Shown here: positions 11,668-21,559 of the stretch, one piece after another | Layout: each line of letters begins with the position of its first letter | Numbering within the stretch: the stretch's first letter is position 1 | DNA from: Hypsibius dujardini | Lineage: Eukaryota; Tardigrada; Eutardigrada; Parachela; Hypsibiidae | Assembly (NCBI GenBank): GCA_001579985.1 | Contig: LRSR01001770.1 | Coordinates: 1 to 60,542, forward strand | Direction of reading: 5' to 3' | Length of the DNA stretch: 60,542 bases | The notes under the pieces: generated by a model | Database searches by the model: none | Seen by the model: only the letters and a program-made list of their open reading frames with translations | What the model was told of the DNA's origin: nothing | Program-made: the position numbers and the translations under genes

Positions 11668-11993
11668 CTTGTCTATCTTTTTGTTTGTTAGACTGTCTGT
11701 CTGTCGAATCGATAGAGTATTCTTATAATCGGTCTCTTATACTGCAGGCACAAGCCTACGCTGACGAACAGGGTCTGCTATTCCTCGAGACATCCGCCAA
11801 GACCGCCATGAATGTCAACGATATATTCCTCTTGATTGCCAAGAAACTACCAAAATCCGAGCCGGCCGGGGTAAGAGGTCCCGGACAGACCGTCAACGTC
11901 AACGCGGCCAACCAGAACGCCGAGGCCAAGGGCGGTTGCTGTGGAGGTGGCGGCGGCGGCGCTGTTCCTGCTCCAGCTGCGCCGAGAAATTAA
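10656..11993 (+). CDS. RAB5: Rab5 small GTPase
   Basis: Four exons: 10656-10921, 11234-11344, 11431-11497, 11748-11993; 229 residues. Rab5 controls early endosome docking and fusion. The GTPase motifs are all present: P-loop GEAAVGKSS, switch [28 protein letters not shown] (switch II), NKAD and ETSAK. The sequence [11 protein letters not shown] and IAKKLPK identify the Rab5 subfamily. Exon 1 ends in phase 2 at a consensus GTATGT so that Met-Tyr-Tyr spans the junction. The C-terminus is odd: the usual terminal double cysteine is present (KGGCC) but is followed by a further 14 residues, mostly Gly, Ala and Pro, before the stop. Family members end with CC plus zero to three residues. Intron 3 is almost entirely a TCTG microsatellite. 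Confidence 0.95.
11551..11706. repeat. TCTG microsatellite in Rab5 intron 3
   Basis: Nearly pure TCTG repeats with a few TCTA and TTTG interruptions, filling most of the 250-base intron. Confidence 0.95.
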
Positions 11994-12391
11994 CCCGGCA
12001 CGTCTATTTTCTGTTGGAAGAGCTTGTTTTGATCATGATGGCGCAATCTGCGTTGTTTTTCCCTTCTGTCTTGGAATCTTTCGGTTAGTGACGAAGTCAG
12101 TTGTTGGCATCTTGGTCCTACTGTCTACCTACTTTCCTTGCTGTCTGTTCGGCATCCTGGGGCACGTCTGCTGACGCATACACGAAAGGTGTGGAGTTCT
12201 ATCGTCTGATAGTGTGTCTTCGATTCGGTTTATAGTACATTCAGTCATGACTTGAGTCATAGATCTTGGCGATCGTTTGCCGCTCTTGTTTTTCAGATTG
12301 GCTTGCTTGCATGTGTCATTGTGGCTGGTCTTTTTCATGCTGACGTCGCTGAGTGGCTACTCCTGTTTGTATTCATATCAGTAATGACTAT

Positions 12392-12724
12392 ACACACATG
12401 TGGCAAAAACCTCAGGCCGACCGAATTAAAGCCAAACTTTTACCGGCGCCCAGCAAAGTGGGGTGGTCAGAGTTTGAGCCATTTTAGCCAATGCGTTGAG
12501 CTGTTTTTTACCACAGCTGACCACGTAGTCTTTGCTCAGTCGATCGATTGATTGACTTCGAAATATTTTGGCAATCTGCTGTCAAATCAATGAATCAAGC
12601 GATGTGAGAAACAGTTGCACGCATTGGCCAAAATTGGCTTAAACTTCGACCACCCCATTTTGCTGGGCGCCGGTAAAAAGTTGGCTTTAATTCGGTCGGC
12701 CTGAGGTTTCTGCCACGTGTGTAG
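12392..12724. repeat. Foldback element, family A (330 bp form)
   Basis: About 70 bases of inverted ends: CATGTGGCAAAAACCTCAGG, then GGCCGACCGAATTAAAGCC and CCGGCGCCCAGCAAA on the left, all mirrored on the right, finishing TTTCTGCCACGTGTGTAG. Confidence 0.9.
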
Positions 12725-12734
12725 ACTACTTTTA

Positions 12735-12925
12735 TGACTTTAGTTTTTTTTAATCAGCTAAGGAAAACTGAACTAAAATTACTCAACTAATTTTGACTAA
12801 AACTAGACTAAAGTTTTAATTACTAAAGGAAACTAAAATAAAAATTCCTCGTAACCCTAACCAAATTTTAGTTAACTAAACAAGCTGATTAGTTGACAAA
12901 TTTTAGTTTTTCCATCCCGAATCAT
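12735..12925. repeat. AACTAAA-rich foldback, family G
   Basis: Runs of AACTAAAA/TTTTAGTT in both orientations ending TTTTTCCATCCCG. The same terminus in the opposite orientation, GGGATGGCAAAACTAAA, is found at 14455 and 27382. Confidence 0.6.
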
Positions 12926-13377
12926 CCGTCAACTCCTGGACCGATAGTGAGCTCAGTTTCCGTTCTTCAGTTTTGTAATCGCTGGAGGCAAGAGATGCTT
13001 GCGAATCGGACACAAACTACTGCAATAACTTTAGCAGTCCATTTAATGTTCGGACGGATAGTAAATTAGGACGGAGCAGAGGTTGAGAAAAAAAAAAAAA
13101 ATGTCCCGTACCAAATTAAATCGATTGGTCGTGAGTGAGAGAGCAGATTTCATGTGGGCAAGAAATTAAGATTGCGGAAAAAAATAACAAGATTCTTCAT
13201 GCTGGAGGCATGCCTTAAAGCGCACTGGAATTCATAAATCCGGGAAGGCGTGAGAATAAAATAAGAAGTGATTGCACTAATACAGCCGTAAGATTTCTAG
13301 AATGTAATCTGAAAGATTGTTAGTAAGATATCAAACTCGTGGTGTCCGCTTCTCAGCTTCTCGGCTCTGGCTCGGTC

Positions 13378-15785
13378 CTAGGCGGCATAACTGTAACCCC
13401 GGCGAATGCGGCGAGCCAGGTAGCAGGACAGGACGATGCCGATAATCTGGATGAACGCTATGCCGACACCGACGCCCGCGACGATTCCGATGCTGTCTCG
13501 AAGCCGATTGGACAGACCGCTGAGGCAACCTTCCGCGTAGATGGGACAAGTCCCGTTGGCAGACACGGCGCTGCAGTCGCTCTCCAGTGATGGGAAGTTT
13601 TGACGAATCGCCGCACTACAGGTCTCATTGTTGTTCACACGACAGCACGATTCCGGCACGGTGGGTGGTGTGGGCGAGTTCTTCCAGTCCGTGTAGGAAC
13701 GCACGCCGCAGCAGCCTGAGCTCATCTGCAGACCATCCCAAACGGCAGCCGGTCCCGTGGTCTTGTTGTACTGCTTGATGGACTTGGCCATGTTGTTCTC
13801 CAGATAGCCTGTAATCTTCCCTTTCTGGACGTATCCGGCAATTCCTCCAGCAAACTCCAACACGAAGATGAATCCCAACAGAACGGCAAATGTCTGGGAA
13901 TGACGTAAAAAAGACCCTTTAGTTGGGAGGTAGACATAAACAAGGCATTTTAGCAGAGAGAGACTAGGAAGGAGGAAGGAACAAGGAACAAGGAACAAGG
14001 AACAATCAGGAACAACAAGGAAGAACTACGACCAGATTTTTTGTCTTACGATCTTTTTGTTTTATTTCATATTCTTACGTACCATCAGCATGCAGTAGCT
14101 CTCCTTCGCTGAGCCGCAGCAACCAAAGAACGCAATTACTGAAGAACAAAACAAGCGAATTACCGACGGACGGAGAGGCCGACGATCCTCTAGCTACTTA
14201 CTTGTAATAACGGAGCCGACGACGATGAGCAGAACAGGGGCGCCAAAGTACTCGTCGTCCAGGAATGAAAGGTATGGCCGGTAAACGGTCTGGCAGACGG
14301 CTCCGGCGATGATGAGAACGATTCCAGAAATCTACCGAAGTCAAAAAAAGGGTAGAATGACTTAAGTGGCTAAATACATATTGCACTAGTAGTGCTTGCA
14401 CTGGTAATGAACAACAAAAACTACACCAAAAATCAGTTGATTTGACGCTGATTTAGGGATGGCAAAACTAAACTTAACAAAACTAAGCTAAGCTAAAATT
14501 CAACTAAACATTTCAGATTTTAATTTTTTAATTTATGAGAAAAATTAAACCAAAAGGTGTTGGTCATTAGGGAAAGATTTAGAGGGAAAAACTTCACAAA
14601 AAATAAAATTAGTCAGGCGAATGAAATTAAAGTAAAAAACCCAGAAAGTAAAAAAAACGACTAAAAATCTTTACTCACTAATTTTTCGCTGAATAAAAAA
14701 AACGTAACTACGCTGATTTTTGGCGTAAGCTGACAAGACATCACAATCAATCAATCCAGCGCCTAAGAAACAACCTATTTCCCGTCCCTCTTGTTCCTAC
14801 GAAATTCGTAGGAATGAACCTTGTTGGAACAAGAGAGGCGGGAATTAGGTTATTTCTTTCTCCCTCATCAAGCAATCAACCAATGGAAAAAAGCGGCATC
14901 ATGAAACATCGGCAAACAAAACCATCGGGACATTTAACTAAATTGTATTCCCACATTTCTTGGCCTGACTTGTAAAGCGCAATAAAAACGAAAATGGGGG
15001 GGGGGAACGGCCAAAAATAAGGAAGGAAAAACAGCAAACAGCAAGCGACAAAATTAACTTAACGGAGGGTCCCGGAAATGGGCAAAAGGGGCGGGGCAGG
15101 GGTGGAGTTCCTCTAGTTGATCGGTTGATTGTTCCAAGTATTACCCCTGCCCCGCCCTTTTGCCCATTTCCGGGACCCTCTATCAGATTAAATTCTGTCG
15201 CCTACTGTTATCACAAATCACATTGAATGACGTCAAGCAGCGAAGACTCAGTGCAAGCGCAATTACGCAAGTTCGATTTCACACCGTGCGAAGCGGAGAA
15301 GAGAGAGCAGCGAAACCTGCTTAAAGCTTTAGTATAAGACAAAGGCCTCCATGCGCTTCGCAAAAAACTGCACCAAGCACACACACAAAGACGAGCTGGT
15401 CTGCCCTGCAGTGATGGTTCATAGTTCGCCGCGTGCTTTTAAAAGCATTTCAGCTTTTAAGACTATTTCAGTTTTGGCAATGGCGGCGCACTTAGCCCAA
15501 GAACGACTGTTCTGGGAAAAGGAACTACCCGGAAGGCCCCGGATATATGAAATGAAGTCCCCAATGAGACCACATTTTTAGTTTCGCCAAAGCAACCCGA
15601 ATTAAATTCTGCTTGTTTAGAGAGGGAGAAAAAAGGTATGCGTACAGGAAGACCAATGAGATGACCAGAATTGTATATGCGTACAGGAAGACCAATGAGA
15701 TGACCAGAATTTTACTCACCCAAAACAGCAGATTGAAGAATAGAATCAGCCATTTCAGCAGAGATTGACCGATGGTTAGTCCCAT
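13378..15785 (-). CDS. Tetraspanin
   Basis: Five features of the family fit: four exons (15720-15785, 14202-14331, 14083-14138, 13378-13893), 255 residues, four hydrophobic segments. Residues 1-22 (MGLTIGQSLLKWLILFFN) begin TM1; exon 2 spans the rest of TM1/first loop and TM2; exon 3 gives FFGCCGSAKESYCMLM, the intracellular GCC-x-KE-x-x-C-M signature; the last exon starts TFAVLLGFIFVLE (TM3) and holds the large extracellular loop with SSGCCGVRSY, PESCC and an EGC, eight cysteines in all, then TM4 (GIAFIQIIGIVLSCYLARR). Tetraspanins organise membrane microdomains. The specific subtype (CD63/CD9-like) is not resolved. It is divergent from DPY30, with 507 bases between the start codons. Confidence 0.93.
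14775..14866. repeat. Short hairpin in tetraspanin intron 1
   Basis: CCCGTCCCTCTTGTTCC and its inverted copy GGAACAAGAGAGGCGGG flank a small TACGAAATTCGTA palindrome. Arms are about 35 bases. Confidence 0.8.
15057..15190. repeat. Family B foldback in tetraspanin intron 1
   Basis: AACGGAGGGTCCCGGAAATG and the reverse complement at 15160-15182 (CATTTCCGGGACCCTC) flank a short CAATC-rich centre. Confidence 0.9.
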
Positions 15786-16292
15786 TGTGGAGAAGCGATG
15801 ATGATTCACGACGAGCATGGAGTGCCCAAATGAAAATGAAAAGGGAACGTTTTGTTCAGATGAGCACGCCACGCGAGTAGCGCAGGATGGAAGGAAACGT
15901 CGGATGAAATGAAAAAGTGAAGAATGCCAAAAACGCACAACCAGTTGACGTGCGTGATCGGAGAGGAACTTGGACTGTTAGCAAATCATACATGCGGTGG
16001 TAATTCAAGAACATTGATTCGCTATTTGAGCACTAAAACGAACATGAAATTTTGAATAAAAACGAACACAAATTTATTTCTTCGGTTTCCAAAGAGATCT
16101 CTTTTCTCCAAAAATCCCTCTCCTTGTCTCCCCTCTCGCACTACCAAACTTTCGTGGTGTCCTACATATTAAAAATCAAAGCTCATCTGAGACTTAGCTG
16201 ATTCGGGTGAGTAAAATGGACATCACGACTGTTTTTGTTGCGTTGTTTAAATGAGGAATTGTTTTCAGGTTGCCCTTGCTCACGCAAAAAAA
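15786..16292. promoter_or_regulatory. Divergent upstream region, tetraspanin and DPY30
   Basis: Both start codons point away from this 507-base segment, so it should contain both promoters and 5' untranslated parts. An acceptor-like TTTTCAG at 16262-16268 just upstream of the DPY30 ATG suggests a non-coding first exon for DPY30. No TATA box or other motif is convincing. Confidence 0.45.
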
Positions 16293-17628
16293 ATGGAAAA
16301 TCCCGCTAGTGAAAAGGTTGAGGATGCTCCGTCGTCCAGCGAGACGGACAACGTTATTACGCCTTTCGACGAGCCCGTCACGACAGCGGCCGCGGACGCG
16401 GAAGAGAACCACACCGCTGCGACTAACGGCAACGGCAACAGCGACAGTAACGCCGGAGAAATCGCATCTGCTGCTGAAGTGGACGAGCCACAACAGGTAG
16501 GCTTACAATTTTCGAATATGGCAAGTATTACATTCTGCAAGGAAATATATCGAAATCAATTCTGTAACGGGAGGCTTGACATCTGGGCCTTTAACTGATA
16601 GCAATGGCGGGGCTTAATTTCTCATGGTGCTGGGTTGCTCGATTGGTTGATTGGCTTAGTCAATTACTGGTTTTGCTTTATTTATTGCTTTTTGGCTCCA
16701 TATAGTACTGGATTGCTTGATTGCTTGATTGGTCAACAATAACATTTTTCCAGTGCTTTCTTTCTTGGTTGATTAAACAAATAAGAAGTTGTCCTTGTCC
16801 TGTGGTATTTTTCAAAATTTTATTTGGTTCTATAAGGAAAAATTTAGTTTCAATCGTACTGTACGAAACAGTTTTCATTAGTCTTTTCTATTAGTCGGTT
16901 TCCTAATATTTCCATCAGGTGAGGCAGTGACGTTGAAATTTTTGTTTTGATTGTGCTGCGATTGATCGATTGATTGAAGAGTTGTAATAAATCTTATGTG
17001 CCAAAACAACCACCTCGAGTAAATTACATTGTTACAACTATGGTCACACGCAATTTTATAAACGGTAATTACAGTTTGTACACATACAGTTTAATTACAC
17101 TAATTACATTTGTAAACTGTTGTGTTACTAATTGACTATCGGAATTGTTTATTTTATTGCAAAATAATTGTTTTACAGGCCGAGGATGAAACCGCAGCCA
17201 GCTCGGAGGACACGATGGACGTGGAAGGCGCCGCGGCTCCTGTCGACCCAAAAGAAGACGCCCCGACACAGGAGGAGGTGATTAATTACGAAGAAACTCG
17301 CCGCAGCGTCCAGGAAGAACTAATTAACACGGTCAAGGCACCGCCGGGCCGAAAGCGCAAGACACTTGACGAGCTGAAGGCACTCTCCGTCCGCAATTAC
17401 TTGGACGAGACCGTGGTGCCGCAGCTGCTGGTGGCCATGTCGGAGCTGGCTCGTCGTCGTCCGGAACGCCCGCTGGAGTGGCTCTCCAAGTATCTGGAGA
17501 GGGAGCAGGCCAAGGAGACCGGCGAGGTGGACCACCGGGGAGATTCGGCGGAGAGTCCGCACCACCTCAACCACGGCGGCGCCAGCAAGGAGAACAGCGG
17601 CGGGCAAGATGCCGTTTTAGCTGATTGA
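16293..17628 (+). CDS. DPY30: DPY30 homologue, COMPASS subunit
   Basis: Two exons: 16293-16496 and 17179-17628; 217 residues. The DPY30 domain sits at about residues 144-186: LSVRNYLDETVVPQLLVAM followed by ELARRRPERPLEWLSKYL, matching the dimerisation helices that bind ASH2L in histone H3K4 methyltransferase complexes. Vertebrate DPY30 is about 100 residues; this protein carries a long acidic N-terminal half rich in Glu, Asp, Ala and Ser and a GRKRK basic patch just before the domain. The last 30 residues are polar (His, Gly, Ser). ATG 16293 is chosen because it follows an acceptor by 24 bases and starts the acidic frame; the second exon alone would encode the whole domain. Confidence 0.9.
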
Positions 17629-17959
17629 TGCGGCTACGTTCTCCCTTTTTTCATCAGAGTATAGAGGACATTCCCAGATTGGCCTCCTTTGACAGTGCGT
17701 GGATGAGGAGCATTCAGTGTCTACGCGTCTCGCCGCGTCCCTAACCAGCTCTACGATCTTTTTTTATTTGCCCTTTTGCACGGCATATGACATTTGTCCT
17801 CTTTTTGTAACGCATCCAGGAATATATTTGCCAATGATCAATTTCGTTGAGGAGGTAATGATTGTATCCTGTATTGTTGGGCCTTCTGATTGCAGTGTAT
17901 TGTGTCCATAGGAATGAAGGAGCATTGTATTAGTAATTAGTCGCAAGACTGGACCTCGC

Positions 17960-18282
17960 AGGCTGTTTTTGCTGCAAGACAACGCTTCCTGTCACACTTA
18001 TGCACCAATAACGAAATTCCTAAAAAAGAAGAAACTTGCCACTCTTCCTCACCCGCCCTTTAGTGCCGACCTTGCACCATGCGACTTTTTTCGTTTTCCT
18101 AAATTGAAGAAAATTCTGAAGGGCGTAAGTCTTTTGAATTCAAAATTGAGTTGAACGGAAAAGTGACGTCTGCGCAGAACCAGCTCTCCATGAATGGCTT
18201 TTTGTTTGTTTTCGAACAATGGCTAGCCTGGCTGGAGAAGTGCATTCAATGCAACGGAGATTATATTGAGATATCCCAGTGA
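17960..18282 (+). pseudogene. Mariner transposase C-terminal fragment, frameshifted
   Basis: The first frame reads LLQDNASCHT, then LATLPHPPFSADLAPCDFF and FPKLKKILKG. These are the catalytic-domain landmarks of mariner transposases (an x-DNA-x-x-H block, HPPYSPDLAPCD with the last catalytic Asp, and F-PKLK). After about 18125 the homology moves to another frame with EFKIELNGKVTS and FEQWLAWLEKCI and an ending GDYIE, again typical of the mariner C-terminus, stopping at 18280. The N-terminal DNA-binding half is absent. This copy cannot encode an active enzyme. Confidence 0.88.
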
Positions 18283-18665
18283 TATATGGTTCTTATGTTG
18301 TAAATAAAAAAAGATAAAAGTATGCTTTCAATCATTTCAGCACGCCCCTCGTATTTATTGCAAAATAATGATGCTTCTTACTTTATAAAATTCATACTTC
18401 GTAATTGGTAAAGTTAACTGTAAAAATGATTTGAGCACTTGGCGAAACTCCTGATTTGCGATATTCTTATATTTTTGTTATCATTTCAAAATATCGGTCT
18501 GACAATCTACATGGTATAGCGCCCAATCAGCCAGCACTCAGCCTAGGGAAAGTTAGCCTACAATTATTTATCTTCAGAAAATAAAGTTACACCAGGACTT
18601 GCGAAATCGTTTAAATCTAAGGTTCACTATCTTAACTGTGGGTATTTTCAAGTACAGTGTAGTGT

Positions 18666-18958
18666 AAGATAAATACAGTACAGTAAGCGACACAATTTAA
18701 TCCAACGAAGGGTCTTCGAAATGGGCAAACGGGGCGGAGCAGGGGCAATAATTGAACAATCAACCAATCAATCGGCGGAGCTCCGGAGCAGTCGGAGCGC
18801 CTTTGATTGGTTGATTNNNNNNNNNNNNNNNNNNNNNNNNNNNNNNNNNNNNNNNNNNNNNNNNNNNNNNNNNNNNNNNNNNNNNNNNNNNNNNNNTTGC
18901 CCCGCCCCTTTTGCCCTTTCCGGGGACCCTCCATTTAAATTCTGTCGCTTATTGCAGT
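18666..18958. repeat. Family B foldback at the ninjurin A stop codon
   Basis: Left end TACAGTAAGCGACACAATTT at 18677, right end mirrored as CTGTCGCTTATTGCAGTA to 18958. The centre contains an 80-base N gap. The right end lies two bases from the ninjurin A stop codon. Confidence 0.9.
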
Positions 18959-18959
18959 A

Positions 18960-20288
18960 TCAAGGGAGTGTCGGTGCATCGGTTATATTGGGAACATAAT
19001 CCACCGCTGCAGCTCTCTGTCGAGACATTTCCTGATTCCACGCAGACTCTGCATTCCCGGGAGGTATGTAGACCTTTCCGTGGGAAATGAAGGACGCGAT
19101 GAAGATGTTGATGACGGTGATGAGGAAGATGCCGGCGGTGCTGAAGTCCCCCAACACCACCATGACTTTGCGCTGCTCTTGCGCTTTCTTCTGCGGTAAA
19201 GTGTCGGCATCCGGTTCGCTGTCCAGTCGGCTGACCACCAGCAACAGCACCGCCACAGCAATCTGCAGGATAATGGAGGTGATGAGGAGATACATGCAGA
19301 CGGTGTAGTTGGGATGGTTCTCCGTCTCCATCAGGTTCTTCAGTTGACTGGCGTTGGCGGTCAAAAGCGCAATCTGCAGGATTAAAAAATCGGCTGCGAA
19401 AAATTATTTTAATACTACTTCAAGTATTTTTTAAAAATGTAAAAAATGTAAAAAATGTAAAAATTATAAAAAAAATTTGTTCATCTAATAAGTGGTTAAA
19501 ATATCAAATGTTAAAAAATTTAAAGGTTAAAATTGTTAAACCGTTAAATATTAACATGTGTCTAGGTTAGAAACTAACTAACGATTAAAAGGAGAGAAAG
19601 TTAAAAATAATAAAAATGTTAAAGCGCTAAAGTTTTAAATACAAAAATGTTTTTAAATGTTGAAAACAATTTTGAGTATTTTTGAAAGATGGAAAATGCG
19701 TGTTGACACTTTATTTACTTAAAGAAGGGAAACTTTATTCACTGTAGTAGTGTACTTACGTCCATCAGGCCTTGGGCGGCAACTTTCCTGCTCTCAAAGA
19801 GGGCGCCACGGGTCTGAGGGAAGGGAACGGTGTTCATCCCCAGAATTTCGGGCTCATCCTCGACTACCTCTGGACTGCTGGACCGGGACCGCTATAATTA
19901 ATTAAGTTCTTTGGCGACACCAAAAAATTAGTTCCCTTATAGTGCGAGTAAAAGGTCTATCAGTTATGAATTAAGGAATTTATGGATACATTGTTTTCCC
20001 ATTCATTATTTGTTATCACCGTACACTGAACCTCACCGGCAGTGATCCATTCCGTTTTGTTCCGTTCCGTTCCAAGTCACCGTAACCAGTTGCCATTACC
20101 GGTACCAACAGGGACCTAGTCTTTCCCTTGGCCGATCCGTTGCTCCATTTTCGGGACGGCGGCGGCAGACCGTCGGTGTGATCCACCGATCGTACGCCGT
20201 CCAACTGCTGCAAGACCGTTTCCAGCGCTCCATCCGGTGTGGTAAGCGTCATTGGCAGTGCAGTATATTGTCGCTTTCCTCCTTCCAT
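18960..20288 (-). CDS. Ninjurin family protein A
   Basis: Three exons: 20037-20288, 19760-19891, 18960-19373; 265 residues. Ninjurins are small double-pass plasma-membrane proteins; vertebrate NINJ1 polymerises to rupture membranes in lytic cell death, and invertebrate ninjurins act in adhesion and stress. The core is GLMDIALLTANASQLKNLM, two hydrophobic segments (CMYLLITSIILQIAVAVLLL and STAGIFLITVINIFIASF) and an IPPGNAESAWNQEM tail. The N-terminal 120 residues are a polar extension without similarity to vertebrate ninjurins, containing SRSSSPEVVEDEPE. It lies head-to-tail with ninjurin B. The exon carrying TANASQLKNLMETENHP is almost identical in DNA to that of ninjurin B. Confidence 0.92.
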
Positions 20289-20406
20289 TATAAATGGCCA
20301 GACGGATAATCACTAATACAGTTGATATAACACTATACTGTGTCAGTCACTTTGTCCGGGATGGAAAGAAAATGTCCGGAGCCAAATGAGATAACGAACA
20401 CGCGAT

Positions 20407-20624
20407 GGGAACTGATCCGGGACAGGAACTGATCCGGGACAGGAACTGATCCGGGACAGGAACTGATCCGGGACGGGAACTGATCCGGGATGGGAACTGA
20501 TCCGGGACAGAAACTGATCCGGGACAGGAACTGATCCGGGATGGGAACTGATTCGGGACAGGAACTGATCCGGGACAGAAGCTGATCCGGGATGGGAACT
20601 GATCCGGGACAGGAACTGATCCGG
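20407..20624. repeat. 17-bp minisatellite
   Basis: About 13 units of GGAACTGATCCGGGACA with small variants. Confidence 0.95.
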
Positions 20625-20997
20625 CTACTGGCGTCTAACAACAAAACCGTAGACCATCCAACAAGTTGATCGCTACTTCACAGCGATGTTTTTCTCCGAC
20701 TTTTTTAACATTGGGCACGAGCATGCCCAGCCTACTGGTGGGTAGTGCTTTGCAGCCGCCGGGCCCGATTTTTCATCATAGTAAGTCTCGACAGACAAAG
20801 GGTGCGTGGCGGCGTCTTAGTTCGCTGCGTCATCGTCGCACAGTCCATAAAACCGGTTCTTCTCCTTGATCAGGCTTTTACAATGTATTAAGAGAGAATT
20901 CTGCCGGAAAGCAAAGAAGGCCTTCCAGTCAAGGGAAGGACTGCAATTCAAAGGAAAGTGCAGCAAGGCCTCTGAAGTGCCTTCGATGAAAAGGGTT

Positions 20998-21118
20998 CCT
21001 CGGAGGCTCCTCCCTCTCGGAGGCTCCTCCCCCTCCGAAGCTCCTCCCCCTCCGAAGCTCCTCCTCCTCCGAAGCTCCTCCCTCTCGGAGGCTTCTTCCT
21101 CTCGGAGGCTCCTCCCTC
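20998..21118. repeat. CTCCTCC-rich minisatellite
   Basis: About seven units of 17-18 bases such as CGGAGGCTCCTCCCTCT and CGAAGCTCCTCCCCCTC. Confidence 0.85.
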
Positions 21119-21559
21119 TTAGCTGTCCCTTGAGATCGCGAGCATACGGTACCGTATTTCTCGTTTTCTTCTTAGCGCTTCGCGAAAAAAAACTGATTTA
21201 TATGCGAGTATATTTGTTCATTATTACACTCTTACTTCGACATTGAAATATTCGAACGAATGCGTGATCTTCAGTATGTCTCTAACATTAATACAAATTT
21301 AGTAAAAGGCAGGGATAGATCTTATTGTTCGTAACAACTAACAACTAACAACTAACAACTAACAACTAACAACTTTCAACTTTCAAAGTCAACCGACAAC
21401 CGAGTAATTCCTCGCGCCCGGCCGGTTCGACACGAAGGAATTCAAAAAGAAGAGCGCAGTCTCTCATTAAAAATAAGCAACTAGTGCTTCTTTTTAAAGT
21501 AAATGAGCGAAAGGTAATTTCAAAGTATTTTCCGCCGGAAACGAACGTTCATCGGCGGA

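Larger units (their letters stand above)
11994..13377. other. Intergenic region between Rab5 and tetraspanin 3' ends
   Basis: Both neighbours end here, so it holds their 3' untranslated parts. 12392-12724 and 12735-12925 are foldback elements; 12930-13320 shows nothing recognisable. Confidence 0.6.
17629..18959. other. DPY30 3' region, mariner relic and foldback
   Basis: 17629-17950 is presumed DPY30 3' untranslated sequence. 17960-18282 is a mariner fossil, 18290-18660 is AT-rich with nothing recognised, and 18666-18958 is a family B element containing an assembly gap (18817-18896, all N). Confidence 0.6.
20289..21559. other. Spacer between the two ninjurin genes
   Basis: Upstream of ninjurin A and downstream of ninjurin B. 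It contains a 17-bp tandem repeat (20407-20624), a GGCTCCTCC-rich repeat (20998-21118) and a TAACAAC array (21337-21380). No gene recognised. Confidence 0.6.

Noticed and set aside
17699-17911. 70-codon frame after DPY30
   Set aside because: No similarity; lies in the presumed DPY30 3' untranslated region.
20407-20624. Regular short repeats resembling a CRISPR array
   Set aside because: Contiguous 17-base units without spacers; a eukaryotic minisatellite. The same holds for 25431-25560.
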